NCBI RefSeq assembly: GCF_026810445.1
Contig: NZ_CP113949.1
Coordinates: 434,001-498,000 of the forward strand
Direction of reading: 5' to 3'
Length of the DNA stretch: 64,000 bases
DNA from: Pseudomonas sp. BSw22131
GTDB taxonomy: Bacteria > Pseudomonadota > Gammaproteobacteria > Pseudomonadales > Pseudomonadaceae
The position numbers and the translations under genes were made by a program. This document shows, piece after piece, positions 31,195 through 40,816 of this stretch (within the stretch, counting starts at the first letter, position 1; each line of letters begins with the position of its first letter). The notes beneath the pieces were generated by a model. That model was not told where the DNA came from. It searched no databases and worked only from the letters and a program-made list of their open reading frames with translations.

Positions 31195-32349
31195 CTAAGG
31201 GTTCTCCAGTGGCGCAGGAATAAAGCCCTCGTCGCGCAGAGCCTTTATGACACCCCGGGTCAGGTAATTATTTGAAAACCCAATTGTGTACTGCCTGCTT
31301 TTTTCACTAATCGGCACCAGCATGCCTTGCCCTACTAGCTTCTTGATCAGATAAGTACGTTGAGCACTGTTCAACTGCGGCAAAACACTGCCCAGATCCG
31401 ACGACTTCAAAATTCTGGACTTCACCGCAAGAGTGAGCACCAGCTCCTCCGTACTCGTTATCCGTTGCCGATGGCGAGCGAAGGCTATAGCCGGGGCAAG
31501 GATTGAGGTGGTCAGGTAGGTGTATTTTGTTAAAAGATCGACTTTCTTCAATTCGTCCCGAATGCCCTCAAGAACATAAGTGCACCAGGTTTCGAACCCA
31601 GCTTTGGTGCCGCTATCTGCTGTGGTCAACATCGCGTAATAGCGGTCGCGGTCATTGCAAAAAACTGCGGTTGGATTAAGGACACGCCCTCCGGTGTTTA
31701 CGTTAAATCCATATTTCATAAGCAGCGCATAAGTCATAAGCCTTACTACCCGGCCATTACTATTTCCGAATGGGTGGATCCACCCAAAACGGTGGTGAGC
31801 CAACGCTACCTTCATAAGATCGTACTTGGCCGAATCGGTCTGATTTACAAATCTAACCAAGTCCTCCATGTATCCCGGTACGTGAAGAAACTCTGGCGGC
31901 AGATGGGATGATTGGGAAATGCTGACCTGCATCTGCCGGTAGCTTCCTGGCGTTTTATCGCCCTCCCGCTCCAGTCCCTGGACCGTAATTGTATGAAGTT
32001 CTCTAATGAATCGTTCCGTAATCAGAGCTCCAGGGGCTACCGAATGCTCAATGTAGTCCATTGCCTTTTCGATATTCGCCACTTCACGCAATTGATCTGT
32101 TTCCCCGGTTTTGCCTTCCGCTTTGCTGTCTATGTAGTCAGCCAGAGTCGTGTGATTCCCCTCGATTCGCGCCGACCCCAAACTTTCAAGCGTATGAAAA
32201 ATCGACTTAAGCTGGAAAAAAACTGGTGCAGGTGTGTCGCCCTCCAGTCTTAATCTGCGCAGATGTTCCAGTTCGCCCAGCACATCCACCAATTCTGAAT
32301 CGAAGGTGGGATTCAGCAGCTCCAGATCGTGATGAGCAAAATTGGACAT
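31195..32349 (-). CDS. Fic-domain protein, class II, with changed active-site motif
   Basis: A 384-residue protein with the Fic fold. An N-terminal inhibitory motif SARIEG (S59...E63 G64, pattern S/TxxxE) places it in class II. The active-site loop reads [12 protein letters not shown] (His192-Arg203). Canonical Fic has HPFx(D/E)GN(G/K)R, so the metal-binding acidic residue is Asn196 and the following Gly is Ser197; the catalytic His192, Asn198 and Arg200 remain. The C-terminal ~110 residues look like a winged-helix DNA-binding region ([16 protein letters not shown]). Fic enzymes transfer AMP or other nucleotides to proteins. Activity here is uncertain. It stands alone with its own promoter. 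Confidence 0.85.
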   Translation of the reverse strand: MSNFAHHDLELLNPTFDSELVDVLGELEHLRRLRLEGDTPAPVFFQLKSIFHTLESLGSARIEGNHTTLADYIDSKAEGKTGETDQLREVANIEKAMDYIEHSVAPGALITERFIRELHTITVQGLEREGDKTPGSYRQMQVSISQSSHLPPEFLHVPGYMEDLVRFVNQTDSAKYDLMKVALAHHRFGWIHPFGNSNGRVVRLMTYALLMKYGFNVNTGGRVLNPTAVFCNDRDRYYAMLTTADSGTKAGFETWCTYVLEGIRDELKKVDLLTKYTYLTTSILAPAIAFARHRQRITSTEELVLTLAVKSRILKSSDLGSVLPQLNSAQRTYLIKKLVGQGMLVPISEKSRQYTIGFSNNYLTRGVIKALRDEGFIPAPLENP

Positions 32350-32525
32350 GTGAGAATTATCTCGAAAGGAAAAAAAATTTATCTATAAAAAAAGGCCTCA
32401 AAGGCCCATTTTTACGAGGGCCTGATGAGGGCCTGATAAACGCTATCTCAAATCCAGCCGCAGGCTAAGTGTAATTTCCTGAAAGCTATGTCGAAGTTTC
32501 ACCAGGAATGACGAAAGGAACGCAT

Positions 32526-33047
32526 TCACAACATCCGCCCAAGCACCGGCTTGCCCGACACCTGATGCTGCACCACCGCCAGCACATGCAGTGTGACCAA
32601 CCCCGCCAACACTGCGCATAACGCGTGATGCACATTGTGCAGTGCGGTCAACGCCGTCGCTGAGTGGACGAGTTGTGGGAGCGCGAAGAGCGCCAGCATG
32701 TTCACAGGATGAGTCATCATCAGCACGCCGGTGATCAGCACGCCACTCACCACGGCGTACATCGCCATGTGGGCCCAATGCGCCATGCGCGCCTGGATAT
32801 TGAGCGGTGCAATCCTCTGTGGGGCCGTAACCGCGAGCCAGAGGCGCCACATGAATATCGGGATGAACACGCTGGTCAGTTGCGGATTGGTTGACTCGAC
32901 CCATTGTCGAAGCGGGTCATCCTGCGCCAGCAACGCCACGCCGAACCCGCTGAAAGTCGCCCACAGAATGACCGTCGCCGACACCCAGTGCAGGTAGATG
33001 CGGAGCGTGGAATAAGCTGGGGCGATAGTAAGGGGGAGGTCGGTCAA
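32526..33047 (-). CDS. Cytochrome b561 family protein
   Basis: A 173-residue membrane protein with four predicted helices and histidines placed for two b haems (IYLHW near residue 19, MAHWAHMAMY near 87, HNVHHALCAVLAG near 145, LVTLHVLAVVQHQV near 155). This is the prokaryotic b561 (CybB/YceJ) pattern. Such proteins move electrons from quinol to other acceptors, possibly superoxide. The gene stands alone on the minus strand; no partner reductase or YceI gene is beside it. Confidence 0.85.
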   Translation of the reverse strand: MTDLPLTIAPAYSTLRIYLHWVSATVILWATFSGFGVALLAQDDPLRQWVESTNPQLTSVFIPIFMWRLWLAVTAPQRIAPLNIQARMAHWAHMAMYAVVSGVLITGVLMMTHPVNMLALFALPQLVHSATALTALHNVHHALCAVLAGLVTLHVLAVVQHQVSGKPVLGRML

Positions 33048-33135
33048 CGCGGCGGCCTTAATTGAGAAGCAATGTCATTCTCGTTAAGGCTGGCACGCTA
33101 ACCGCGAAGGGGTGCGTTGTAAATTAAATTCGCCG

Positions 33136-33639
33136 TTACGGATGAGGCTGTGTGGGCCTGGCGGTGCGGGCGTTTTTCTTTTCCAGGATCTGTGACGCAT
33201 GGTTGTAATCGGCCTGGAATGCCTCGCTGCCGATCCACTCGATGGCTGCGTCTTCGTCTTGATCGTGCTCGATGGCGCGATAGGTGATCAACAGGCCCAT
33301 CATAAAGTCTGTGGCGTCTTCTTCCGGCTCTTCGGCAATCACCAGCTCAAGCACCGGGTATTGCAGGAACACCACGCACATTGCCAGTTGGCTGATGCCT
33401 TCGGCGGTTTTCATGGCCTGGAACAAATCGTCGAAATCGGCAGGGTCGAAGCCGTTTTCAGCAATGTCCTTGAAGTCGAAGGTGCTCAAGTCGATCTCAA
33501 CGTCATCGAACGGCTCGTTGACGAACGGGTTGGCCAGCACCGGATGGACGACGTTTTGCACGGTCTTGCCCATGCGGTTTTGCCTGGCTTTGTCTTTCGC
33601 CCGCTTGGCGCGTTTCTGTTGCTTGTCAGGGGAGGCCAT
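33136..33639 (-). CDS. Conserved hypothetical protein, basic head and acidic body (paralogue 1)
   Basis: A 167-residue protein starting at the ATG at 33637-33639 (GGAGG-like site upstream); an earlier in-frame start is less likely. It opens MASPDKQQKRAKRAKDKARQNR, the same basic head as the neighbour upstream, then an acidic region (DDVEIDLSTFDFKDIAENGFDPADFDDLF). No known domain. The mixture of strong positive N-terminus and acidic body resembles small nucleic-acid or ribosome-associated proteins, but that is conjecture. Its length and composition differ from paralogue 2 beyond the head. Confidence 0.75.
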   Translation of the reverse strand: MASPDKQQKRAKRAKDKARQNRMGKTVQNVVHPVLANPFVNEPFDDVEIDLSTFDFKDIAENGFDPADFDDLFQAMKTAEGISQLAMCVVFLQYPVLELVIAEEPEEDATDFMMGLLITYRAIEHDQDEDAAIEWIGSEAFQADYNHASQILEKKNARTARPTQPHP

Positions 33640-33719
33640 GGAGGCTATTCCTTTTTGCGATACAGCCATTTGCATGGCCCGGAATGATCGGGCGCACAGT
33701 GTATGGGGTCTTTGGCGGA

Positions 33720-34022
33720 TTAGTCGCCTTTCTCGCCCTTTGAAAGCGTTCGCATGATCGACTCGTCCTCGATTTCTGCCAGATATGCCACCGCGGCTTC
33801 GCGTTCTTCGTCATCCATCGTTGCGATGATTTCGGGGTCTACGTAGGCTTGGAGAAGCAACTCGTCGTCTGTCATCTCTGCATCGTAGGGCAGGAAATCG
33901 GGCATGAAATAGTCAGGAACGATGGGGGCGGGCGTTTGAGGGTTCTGGCGAGCAACACGCAGATCCTTGGCTTTTGACTTGGCGCGCTTTGCGCGTTTCT
34001 GCTGCTTGCTTGGCGATGCCAT
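33720..34022 (-). CDS. Conserved hypothetical protein, basic head and acidic tail (paralogue 2)
   Basis: A 100-residue protein from the ATG at 34020-34022. It opens MASPSKQQKRAKRAKSKAKDLR and continues into an acidic tail (DAEMTDDELLLQAYVDPEIIATMDDEEREAA). The first ~16 residues are nearly identical to paralogue 1, the rest is not, which suggests duplication with divergence or shuffling of a common head. No function is known to me. It lies between tRNA-Phe and paralogue 1; a longer frame running into the tRNA is rejected. Confidence 0.75.
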   Translation of the reverse strand: MASPSKQQKRAKRAKSKAKDLRVARQNPQTPAPIVPDYFMPDFLPYDAEMTDDELLLQAYVDPEIIATMDDEEREAAVAYLAEIEDESIMRTLSKGEKGD

Positions 34023-34078
34023 GGCAAGGCCCTCGTGTTTTCCGTCAGGTCCACAATGGTAATAAATCGCGCCCAATA

Positions 34079-34112
34079 AAAAACCCCTGAATCTTTCGAT
34101 GCAGGGGTTTTT
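34079..34112 (-). terminator. Terminator of tRNA-Phe
   Basis: AAAAACCCCTG (34079-34089) and CAGGGGTTTTT (34102-34112) form a perfect 11-bp stem. It is just beyond the 3' end of tRNA-Phe on the minus strand and has T-runs on both strands. Confidence 0.9.
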
Positions 34113-34121
34113 CGGTATTTG

Positions 34122-34197
34122 TGGTGCCCAGAGACGGAATCGAACCGCCGACACGGGGATTTTCAATCCCCTGCTCTACCGACTGAGCTATCTGGGC
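34122..34197 (-). tRNA. tRNA-Phe (anticodon GAA)
   Basis: The reverse strand reads GCCCAGATAGCTCAGTCGG..., with anticodon loop TTGAAAA (GAA), T-arm GGTTCGATTCC and encoded CCA. The acceptor stem pairs fully. It precedes the two related small genes in the same direction. Confidence 0.95.
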
Positions 34198-34299
34198 AAC
34201 GGGGCGCATTAAACGTGTTTTTCAGGGGGTCGTCAAGCGGGTTTCTAAAAAAAATCGAATTATTACCGTCGCTTACGACCCGCACTGCTCAAAACCCTT

Positions 34300-34572
34300 T
34301 TATTCCGAGGGCGGGACGTAGCCTTCAGCCTTGGCGTATTCCTCGCCCGACAGGAACTTGTCCATTTCGACCTGCAGGAATTTGCGGTCTTCGGCATTCA
34401 TCATGTTCAGGCGACGTTCGTTGATCAGCAGCGTCTGGTGTTTCTGCCAGTCGCCCCAGGCTTTCTGCGAAACATTGTTGAAGATGTCTTCGCCTTTGGC
34501 GCCGGGATACGGGGCGCGCTCCAGGCCTGGCAGTTCTTCTTTGTATTTGCGGCACACTACGATGCGGGTCAT
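34300..34572 (-). CDS. yggX: Fe(2+)-trafficking / oxidative damage protection protein YggX
   Basis: A 90-residue protein with the YggX pattern: [31 protein letters not shown], then [25 protein letters not shown] and a C-terminal [19 protein letters not shown]. It protects iron-sulfur proteins under oxidative stress and may carry ferrous iron. The start overlaps the mutY stop by four bases, the same coupling as in E. coli mutY-yggX; MutY carries an iron-sulfur cluster, which may explain the link. Confidence 0.95.
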   Translation of the reverse strand: MTRIVVCRKYKEELPGLERAPYPGAKGEDIFNNVSQKAWGDWQKHQTLLINERRLNMMNAEDRKFLQVEMDKFLSGEEYAKAEGYVPPSE

Positions 34573-35636
34573 GAGGACTCTCCTGCATTCAAGACGTCGG
34601 CTGCATTTTTGAGCAGCTTCTTCACCGGGGCGGCAAGGCCCAGGCGCGGCGGGGTGGCGAGGTTATACCAGAGCCAGTCATCCTCGGCCACGTGATGGGC
34701 GGACTCTTCGACTTGCACCAGCCAGGGTTCGATAGTCAGCTGAAAGTGGCTGAAGGTGTGAATCAGGCTGGGCAGGGCTTGATGCTTGCCCAGTGCCAGT
34801 GCGTGCTGCGTCGCCAGATGCTGCATGTCATCGAACTCGTCGAGTTCCGGCAAACTCCACAAACCACCCCACAAACCGGTCGATGGACGACGGTAAAGCA
34901 GGATCGCGCCGTCGCGGTTGGCGAAGATCGGCATCAGCGTGCGCTTTTGAGGAATGGTCTTGCGTGGCTTGGGAATCGGGTAACGCGTTTCCAGCCCCAG
35001 CATGTGCGCCTCACACCCGCGTTCGAGCGGGCACAGCAGGCAGCTAGGTTTGCTTCGCGTACACAACGTTGCGCCCAGGTCCATCATCGCCTGGGTGTAG
35101 TTGTTCACCCGCTGATGCGGTGTAAAACGCTCGGCGTTTGCCCACAGCTGTTTGGCAATCTTGGGCTCTCCCGGATAGCCCTCCTGCGCCGTATAGCGCG
35201 CCAGAACGCGTTTGACGTTGCCATCCAGAATTGGCGCCCGCAAACCCATGCTGATACTGGCAATAGCGCCTGCTGTGGACAGCCCGATGCCCGGCAGCAG
35301 GATCAGCTTCTCCACATCCCGCGGGAACTCACCATTGTGGTCGGCGACAACAATCTTGGCTGCCTTTTGCAGATTGCGGGCGCGGGTGTAATAACCCAGG
35401 CCCGTCCACAGGTGCAGCACCTCGTCTTCCGGCGCCTCCGCCAGCGCTTGAACGCTGGGGAGTGCTTCCATGAAACGATCAAAATAATTGAGCACGGTGC
35501 TGACTTGAGTCTGCTGCAGCATGATTTCCGAGACCCACACCCGATACGGCGTGATGTCGTGTTGCCACGGCAAATCGTGTCTGCCGTGGCGGTCATACCA
35601 CTCCAGCACGGCGCTGGAGAATTGTTCGGCTAGCAT
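34569..35636 (-). CDS. mutY: A/G-specific adenine DNA glycosylase
   Basis: A 355-residue protein of normal MutY length. Features: catalytic Glu in [13 protein letters not shown], the helix-hairpin-helix [15 protein letters not shown] with the Asp-containing [11 protein letters not shown], the [4Fe-4S] ligands in [17 protein letters not shown] (C-x6-C-x2-C-x5-C) and a C-terminal NUDIX-like domain that reads 8-oxoguanine. It removes adenine paired with 8-oxoG. It lies between asmA (upstream) and yggX in one operon. Confidence 0.95.
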   Translation of the reverse strand: MLAEQFSSAVLEWYDRHGRHDLPWQHDITPYRVWVSEIMLQQTQVSTVLNYFDRFMEALPSVQALAEAPEDEVLHLWTGLGYYTRARNLQKAAKIVVADHNGEFPRDVEKLILLPGIGLSTAGAIASISMGLRAPILDGNVKRVLARYTAQEGYPGEPKIAKQLWANAERFTPHQRVNNYTQAMMDLGATLCTRSKPSCLLCPLERGCEAHMLGLETRYPIPKPRKTIPQKRTLMPIFANRDGAILLYRRPSTGLWGGLWSLPELDEFDDMQHLATQHALALGKHQALPSLIHTFSHFQLTIEPWLVQVEESAHHVAEDDWLWYNLATPPRLGLAAPVKKLLKNAADVLNAGESS

Positions 35637-35670
35637 TTAAGTTCCGGCGTTCGAGGTGGTGGAGCAGCAG

Positions 35671-37890
35671 TCAACGTTTGAACAATCCCTTGATCGCGTC
35701 TTTGAGTTCCGGGCTTACCTTGTCGCCCAGCTTCTCGTCAATCTTGTCTTCGATGCGGTCGCCTGCCAGTTTGGCGGCTACTTTGCCCAGGCCTTCGTTG
35801 TCCAGACGGCAGGCCTTGGCGCCCAGCTCCAGCGGGCCTCGGCACTGCACCGGCCATTCAATACCGACGAAGCGCGGGTTCACTTCACAGGCAGGGTCAG
35901 GCATGTCGCTCTTGTCGCCTTCGATGATGATGCCCACCCGATAGTTCATGCCCAAAACGCGCAGGTCGATGTCGCCATCGCCATTGACGGTCAGGCCCGG
36001 TGTGCGCACTTTCAGATCGGGGTTGCTGGCGACGCCATTACGGAACACCAGATTGCCATTGAGCTGCTGGAAAGGCGTGTCCTTGCCGCGCGGCTCACCG
36101 CTCAGGGTTTTACGATTGAGCGTGGAAATGCCTCGGCACAGTTGCTGCTCCAGGTTCGCGTTGACCAGCACGCCATCGTTTAGCGCAAAGCTTGCGGTGC
36201 CGTTGAGGCTGTCGATAAGGGCCTTTTCGCTGTTGCCTTTGGCGGTCACGTCGCTGTTGAGTGTCAGCAAACCGCGTAGCGGCGGGGTCTCGCCCTGGGA
36301 CTGAATGAAGCGCTCGACCGGAACCCGTGCGATACGCGTCTGCACACTGGCCAATGGCACGTCCGGGCGCACATCGAGATTGCCTTTGACCTCGAAGTTG
36401 CCGTTGTAGAGATCGCCACGCAGGCTATCCAGCGTGACGATGCCGTCCAGCGCCGAGGTTTTCAGCGCAGCGTTCTGCATCGCCAGCTTTTGCACCGTCA
36501 GTTTGCCGAAGCTCAGGTCGGCATCGACGTCCAGTTTGCGCATGCGCTCAAGCGGCAGCAGCTTGTCGTCACTCCAGGCGCCCTTCGTGGGTTGCTCCGG
36601 CAGCGGCGAAGTGCCTGCGCCAGCGAGCGCCTCGGCTTCGCCGCCTTCTACCTCCGCCTTGCGCGCTACGCCTGCACTTTTGCGTTCTTCGCTGGGTGCC
36701 GGGCGATACCGGTCAGCGTCAAACGTGTCGGCTTTGAGCTGCAAACGCAGTGACTGTTTGGCAATGTCTTCAACCGCAACGCGACCGGTGATCGTGCTGT
36801 CGTCGAGTTTCACGGTCAGGTCATCAAACGCGACGCTGGTCGGATTGGCCGCCACCCGCGTGACCATCTCAAACTTGTTGAGGCTGCCTTCGCCCAGTGC
36901 GGGTGCGGGCTGGCCGATGTTCTCCAGGAACTCGCGCAGATTGAGCTGGGCAATGGACAGGCCGCCGCTCAGTTGCGGGGTTTTGTCCAGGTCACGCACA
37001 TGCATCTCGCCCAGCGCGCGCAGTTGATTGGCGGACAGCTTCATGCCGTTCCATTCAGCGACGTTGGCGGCCAGATCGACCAGCAGATTGCCTTGCGCGG
37101 TGAAGGTGACGATTTTGCCTTGCAGCGGATCACCCGCAGCTTCGCCTGACAGGCGCATGTCTTCGAGCTGATAGCGCTTGAGCACGCGATCAAAACGCAG
37201 CTGGCCGGACAACTCGGTTTTGGTCCGCACAACCGGCTGGTTGGTGCTGAGAAAGGCCGTCATTTTGACCGGGATGTCGGTGGCTTCGTGAACGGCGCCG
37301 GTGCTGACCTGGATGCTCTCGGCCGTGAACTGCCGGGCCTTCTGAACATCGGTGTATTCCACGCGGGCGTTATTGACGGTCAGGCTGTCGATATCGAGCT
37401 TGAGCGGCTGCGAAGGGCGATCAGGTTTGGCGGGTGGGGGCGCGGACTCGCCCGCAGGCGTGGCGGGATCAGTCGACGCTGTGACAGGCACTTTACCGAT
37501 GTCTTCCCAATTGCCATGACCATTTGCATCGCGGGTCAGCATCAGGTTGAGGCCCTCGACACGTATATCGCTCATCTGCACTTCCTTGCGCAGCAGCGGC
37601 AGCACGCGAACAGAAAGCCCGAGCATCTGCAGGTCGGCGAACGGTTTGGTCGGATCGGTGAGGGTGGCTACGCTGGCGTCGTGTAGCTCCAGTCCAAGCC
37701 AGGGGAACAGGCTCCAGCCGATATCGCCATTGAGCGTCAGCTCCACATGGGCTTTATCGCGGGCCAGTTTACGAATCTCGTCTTTATAGTCGTTGGGATC
37801 AAACAGATGGCTCAGGGCGAAACCAAGAGCCACGATGATCAGCAACAGCCCGAGAATAAACAGTCCCAGGATTTTGCCGAACGCTTTCAT
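35671..37890 (-). CDS. asmA: AsmA family protein
   Basis: A 739-residue protein with one N-terminal membrane anchor (IL GLFILGLLLIIVALGFALSHLF, split here) and a long periplasmic part. The family start ...NDYKDEIRKLARDKAHVELTLNGDIGWSLFPWLGLELHDASV is well kept, and the C-terminal DPACEVNPRFVGIEWPVQCRG region is typical of Pseudomonas AsmA. AsmA-like proteins are bridge-like lipid transporters between inner and outer membranes. A low-complexity stretch lies near residues 400-435. The operon asmA-mutY-yggX is standard in the genus. Confidence 0.92.
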   Translation of the reverse strand: MKAFGKILGLFILGLLLIIVALGFALSHLFDPNDYKDEIRKLARDKAHVELTLNGDIGWSLFPWLGLELHDASVATLTDPTKPFADLQMLGLSVRVLPLLRKEVQMSDIRVEGLNLMLTRDANGHGNWEDIGKVPVTASTDPATPAGESAPPPAKPDRPSQPLKLDIDSLTVNNARVEYTDVQKARQFTAESIQVSTGAVHEATDIPVKMTAFLSTNQPVVRTKTELSGQLRFDRVLKRYQLEDMRLSGEAAGDPLQGKIVTFTAQGNLLVDLAANVAEWNGMKLSANQLRALGEMHVRDLDKTPQLSGGLSIAQLNLREFLENIGQPAPALGEGSLNKFEMVTRVAANPTSVAFDDLTVKLDDSTITGRVAVEDIAKQSLRLQLKADTFDADRYRPAPSEERKSAGVARKAEVEGGEAEALAGAGTSPLPEQPTKGAWSDDKLLPLERMRKLDVDADLSFGKLTVQKLAMQNAALKTSALDGIVTLDSLRGDLYNGNFEVKGNLDVRPDVPLASVQTRIARVPVERFIQSQGETPPLRGLLTLNSDVTAKGNSEKALIDSLNGTASFALNDGVLVNANLEQQLCRGISTLNRKTLSGEPRGKDTPFQQLNGNLVFRNGVASNPDLKVRTPGLTVNGDGDIDLRVLGMNYRVGIIIEGDKSDMPDPACEVNPRFVGIEWPVQCRGPLELGAKACRLDNEGLGKVAAKLAGDRIEDKIDEKLGDKVSPELKDAIKGLFKR

Positions 37891-38271
37891 GGGCGAGTCC
37901 TTGTTGTCGTGTCGTTCAAAATTTAGCCCGCGAGTATAGCGTTCTCAAGCAAGAGTAGTTTGCATCGTGGCTGATGAACTCGTTCGCCATTATCCACCAA
38001 TCAGGTATTTCGATTCCCCGCCCCGCAAACCTGACTTGGTTATTCGCCGAAACAGTACATGACAGGCGGCATAAAAAAGGTAGTAGCAGAGTGCTTTCTT
38101 TTACACAGTAAATGGTAAAGTTTCGCGCTTCGGGGCTCATGCTGCGTCGAATTGTCACGTAATCAAGATGCCTGCCGATAAAACAACTGTTGCGTTCGTG
38201 CATCAAGGTTGTGGGAGTAGTCGTCGCCTTTTGCATTGCGAGACACAATTAAAAAAACTGGGGGAATAACA
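37891..38271. other. Divergent promoter region between asmA and the MFS gene
   Basis: A 381-base gap with no gene. It must carry the asmA promoter (minus strand) and that of the transporter (plus strand). I see no convincing operator or RNA gene in it. Confidence 0.5.
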
Positions 38272-39933
38272 ATGAGTACAAGCACTGTGTTGGGTGGTTC
38301 TGCCGCTCAGCCTGCGTTCTTGTCCAAAGAGCGCATCATCGCGAAGAGCGGATTCAACCGCTGGCTGGTTCCACCGGCCGCCCTCGCGATCCATCTGTGT
38401 ATCGGCATGGCCTATGGCTTCTCGGTGTTCTGGCTGCCACTGTCCAAGGCTGTCGGCATCAAGACCGCTGTTGCCTGCGCACCGGACATGGGTTTCTTCG
38501 AGCAAGTCCTGTCGTCCACGTGCGACTGGCCCATCTCCATGCTCGGCTGGATCTACACCCTGTTCTTCATTTTTCTGGGTTGCTCGGCAGCCATTTGGGG
38601 CGGCTGGCTGGAACACGCAGGCCCGCGCAAGGCCGGTGTTGTTTCGGCACTGTGCTGGTGTGGCGGTCTGCTGATTTCAGCGCTGGGCGTGTACACGCAC
38701 CAGATCTGGCTGATGTGGATTGGCTCAGGCGTGATCGGCGGTATCGGTCTTGGCCTGGGTTACATCTCGCCGGTATCGACGCTGATCAAGTGGTTCCCGG
38801 ACAAGCGCGGCATGGCCACCGGTATGGCGATCATGGGTTTCGGCGGCGGCGCGATGGTCGGCGCACCCCTGGCGACCGCACTGATGAGCCACTTCGCAAC
38901 GCCTGAAAGCGTCGGCGTATGGCAGAGCTTCGTGGCCATGGCGGTGATTTACTTCATCTTCATGATCGGCGGCGCATTGTCGTATCGCGTTCCGCCAACC
39001 GGCTGGAAGCCTGAAGGCTGGACTGCTCCCGCCAAGAAAGCCAACAACGCGATGATCACCAACCGCCACGTTCACGTGAATGTCGCTTGGAAAACTCCGC
39101 AATTTCGTCTGGTCTGGCTGGTGCTGTGCCTGAATGTATCGGCCGGTATCGGCATCCTCGGCATGGCTTCGCCACTGCTGCAGGAAGTGTTCGGCGGCAA
39201 ATTGCTGGGTAATGATCTGACGTTCGGCCAACTGGACGCTGCGCAACTGGCATCCATTGCAGCCATCGCTGCAGGCTTCACCGGCCTGTTGAGTCTGTTC
39301 AACATCGGCGGGCGTTTCTTCTGGGCCTCGTTCTCGGACTACATCGGTCGCAAGGCCACGTACTTCGTGTTCTTCTCGTTGGGCTTCCTGCTTTACGCTT
39401 CGGTTCCAACACTGGGTCACATGGGCAGCGTTGCGCTGTTCGCTGCGGCGTTCTGTGTGGTGTTGTCGATGTACGGCGGCGGTTTCGCCACTGTTCCGGC
39501 TTACCTGGCTGACCTGTTCGGTACGCAAATGGTCGGCGCGATCCACGGTCGACTGCTGACCGCATGGGCTGCTGCGGGCGTGCTGGGTCCGGTTTTGGTG
39601 AACTACCTGCGTGAATACCAACTGAGCCACGGCGTTGCCCGTGCCGATGCCTACAACATCACCTTGTACATCCTCGCGGGTCTGCTGGTGCTGGGCTTCA
39701 TCTGCAACTTGCTGGTGCGTCCGGTGGCCGACAAGTACTTCATGACTGATGCGCAGCTTAAAGCCGAGCAATCCATCGGTCACGATGCTGGCGCGGATCA
39801 CACCACCTCGCTTGAGTGGAGAGCGGCTCCGGGCACCAAGCCATTGGCGATCCTGGCCTGGCTGGCCGTGGGCATCCCGCTGGCGTGGGGCGTCTGGATC
39901 ACGCTGCAAAAAACGGCGGTGTTGTTTCACTAA
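38272..39933 (+). CDS. OFA-family MFS transporter (oxalate/formate antiporter-like)
   Basis: A 553-residue transporter started at ATG 38272 after a GGGGGA site. About 12 helices are predicted. The OFA-type traits are the long first loop containing two cysteines, the KWFPDKRGMATGMAIMGFGGGAMVGAPLA motif (about 175-205), the central NRHVHVNVAWKTPQFRLVWLVL linker and GGRFFWASFSDYIGRKATYFVF (about 345-365). Such proteins carry small organic acids; OxlT exchanges oxalate and formate. No oxalate or formate enzymes are close by, so the substrate is not known. It is flanked downstream by a REPIN. Confidence 0.85.
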   Translation: MSTSTVLGGSAAQPAFLSKERIIAKSGFNRWLVPPAALAIHLCIGMAYGFSVFWLPLSKAVGIKTAVACAPDMGFFEQVLSSTCDWPISMLGWIYTLFFIFLGCSAAIWGGWLEHAGPRKAGVVSALCWCGGLLISALGVYTHQIWLMWIGSGVIGGIGLGLGYISPVSTLIKWFPDKRGMATGMAIMGFGGGAMVGAPLATALMSHFATPESVGVWQSFVAMAVIYFIFMIGGALSYRVPPTGWKPEGWTAPAKKANNAMITNRHVHVNVAWKTPQFRLVWLVLCLNVSAGIGILGMASPLLQEVFGGKLLGNDLTFGQLDAAQLASIAAIAAGFTGLLSLFNIGGRFFWASFSDYIGRKATYFVFFSLGFLLYASVPTLGHMGSVALFAAAFCVVLSMYGGGFATVPAYLADLFGTQMVGAIHGRLLTAWAAAGVLGPVLVNYLREYQLSHGVARADAYNITLYILAGLLVLGFICNLLVRPVADKYFMTDAQLKAEQSIGHDAGADHTTSLEWRAAPGTKPLAILAWLAVGIPLAWGVWITLQKTAVLFH

Positions 39934-39978
39934 GCTGCCAATAGGCGCGGCCTGAGATTTCAGGTCGATGCCGATTTT

Positions 39979-40066
39979 GTGGGAGGGAGCTTGCTTGCGA
40001 TGGCGGTCTGACGACCAACAGGGACGTCGGCCTTGATGGCCTCATCGCGAGCAAGCTCCCTCCCAC
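39979..40066. repeat. REPIN (paired REP palindrome)
   Basis: GTGGGAGGGAGCTTGC... and its inverse GCAAGCTCCCTCCCAC end an 88-base unit in the gap between the transporter and hisB. This is the well-known Pseudomonas extragenic palindrome type, in the usual intergenic place. Confidence 0.85.
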
Positions 40067-40222
40067 AGTCTTTAGCACTCTGGCAATTTGCTTGTACGCA
40101 CATGTATAGCGCCTGAAGCCTGCATTCCCTCCGTCAGCCATAACACGTCTCGTGTTTCTGTTTCCCCGCCACACGCCCTATAATGCTCGCCTTTTTCGCC
40201 CAATGATTTTGCGGAGCTGGTG

Positions 40223-40816
40223 ATGGCCGAACGTATGGCGTTCGTCGAGCGCGACACCCTGGAAACCCAGATCAAAGCCTCGATCAACCTGGATGGCACC
40301 GGAAAGGCCCGATTTGATATCGGCGTACCTTTTCTTGAACACATGCTCGATCAGATCGCCCGTCACGGGTTGATTGATCTGGATATCGTAAGCAAAGGCG
40401 ATTTGCACATCGACGACCACCACACGGTCGAAGATGTCGGCATCACGCTGGGTCAGGCTTTCAGCAAAGCCATTGGCGACAAAAAAGGCATCCGTCGCTA
40501 CGGCCACGCCTATGTCCCGCTGGATGAAGCCCTGTCGCGCGTCGTCATCGACTTCTCTGGCCGTCCTGGCTTGCAGATGCACGTGCCTTATACCCGCGCC
40601 ACCGTTGGCGGCTTCGACGTCGATTTGTTCCAGGAGTTTTTCCAGGGCTTCGTCAACCACGCCAATGTCACGCTGCACATCGACAACCTGCGCGGTCACA
40701 ACACTCACCACCAGATCGAAACCGTGTTCAAGGCCTTCGGCCGTGCGCTGCGCATGGCTGTAGAACTCGACGACCGCATGGCGGGCCAGATGCCGTCCAC
40801 CAAGGGCGTGCTCTGA
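40223..40816 (+). CDS. hisB: Imidazoleglycerol-phosphate dehydratase
   Basis: A 197-residue single-domain HisB. Metal-binding motifs [11 protein letters not shown] (about 69-79) and [18 protein letters not shown] (about 163-180) are intact. It catalyses the dehydration of imidazole glycerol phosphate to imidazole acetol phosphate. ATG 40223 is chosen over the GTG three bases before. It overlaps hisH by one base and is first in the hisB-hisH-hisA-hisF block. A Pseudomonas-type single-function enzyme, without the phosphatase domain of E. coli HisB. Confidence 0.96.
   Translation: MAERMAFVERDTLETQIKASINLDGTGKARFDIGVPFLEHMLDQIARHGLIDLDIVSKGDLHIDDHHTVEDVGITLGQAFSKAIGDKKGIRRYGHAYVPLDEALSRVVIDFSGRPGLQMHVPYTRATVGGFDVDLFQEFFQGFVNHANVTLHIDNLRGHNTHHQIETVFKAFGRALRMAVELDDRMAGQMPSTKGVL

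Noticed and set aside
32405..32430. Short direct repeat GAGGGCCTGAT twice
   Set aside because: It is part of a stem region between convergent or tandem genes and is too short to mean more than a weak terminator or slippage.
38725..39930. A 401-codon minus-strand frame opposite the OFA transporter
   Set aside because: It is antisense to a well-supported membrane protein and shows the same His/Gln/Arg-rich shadow composition.
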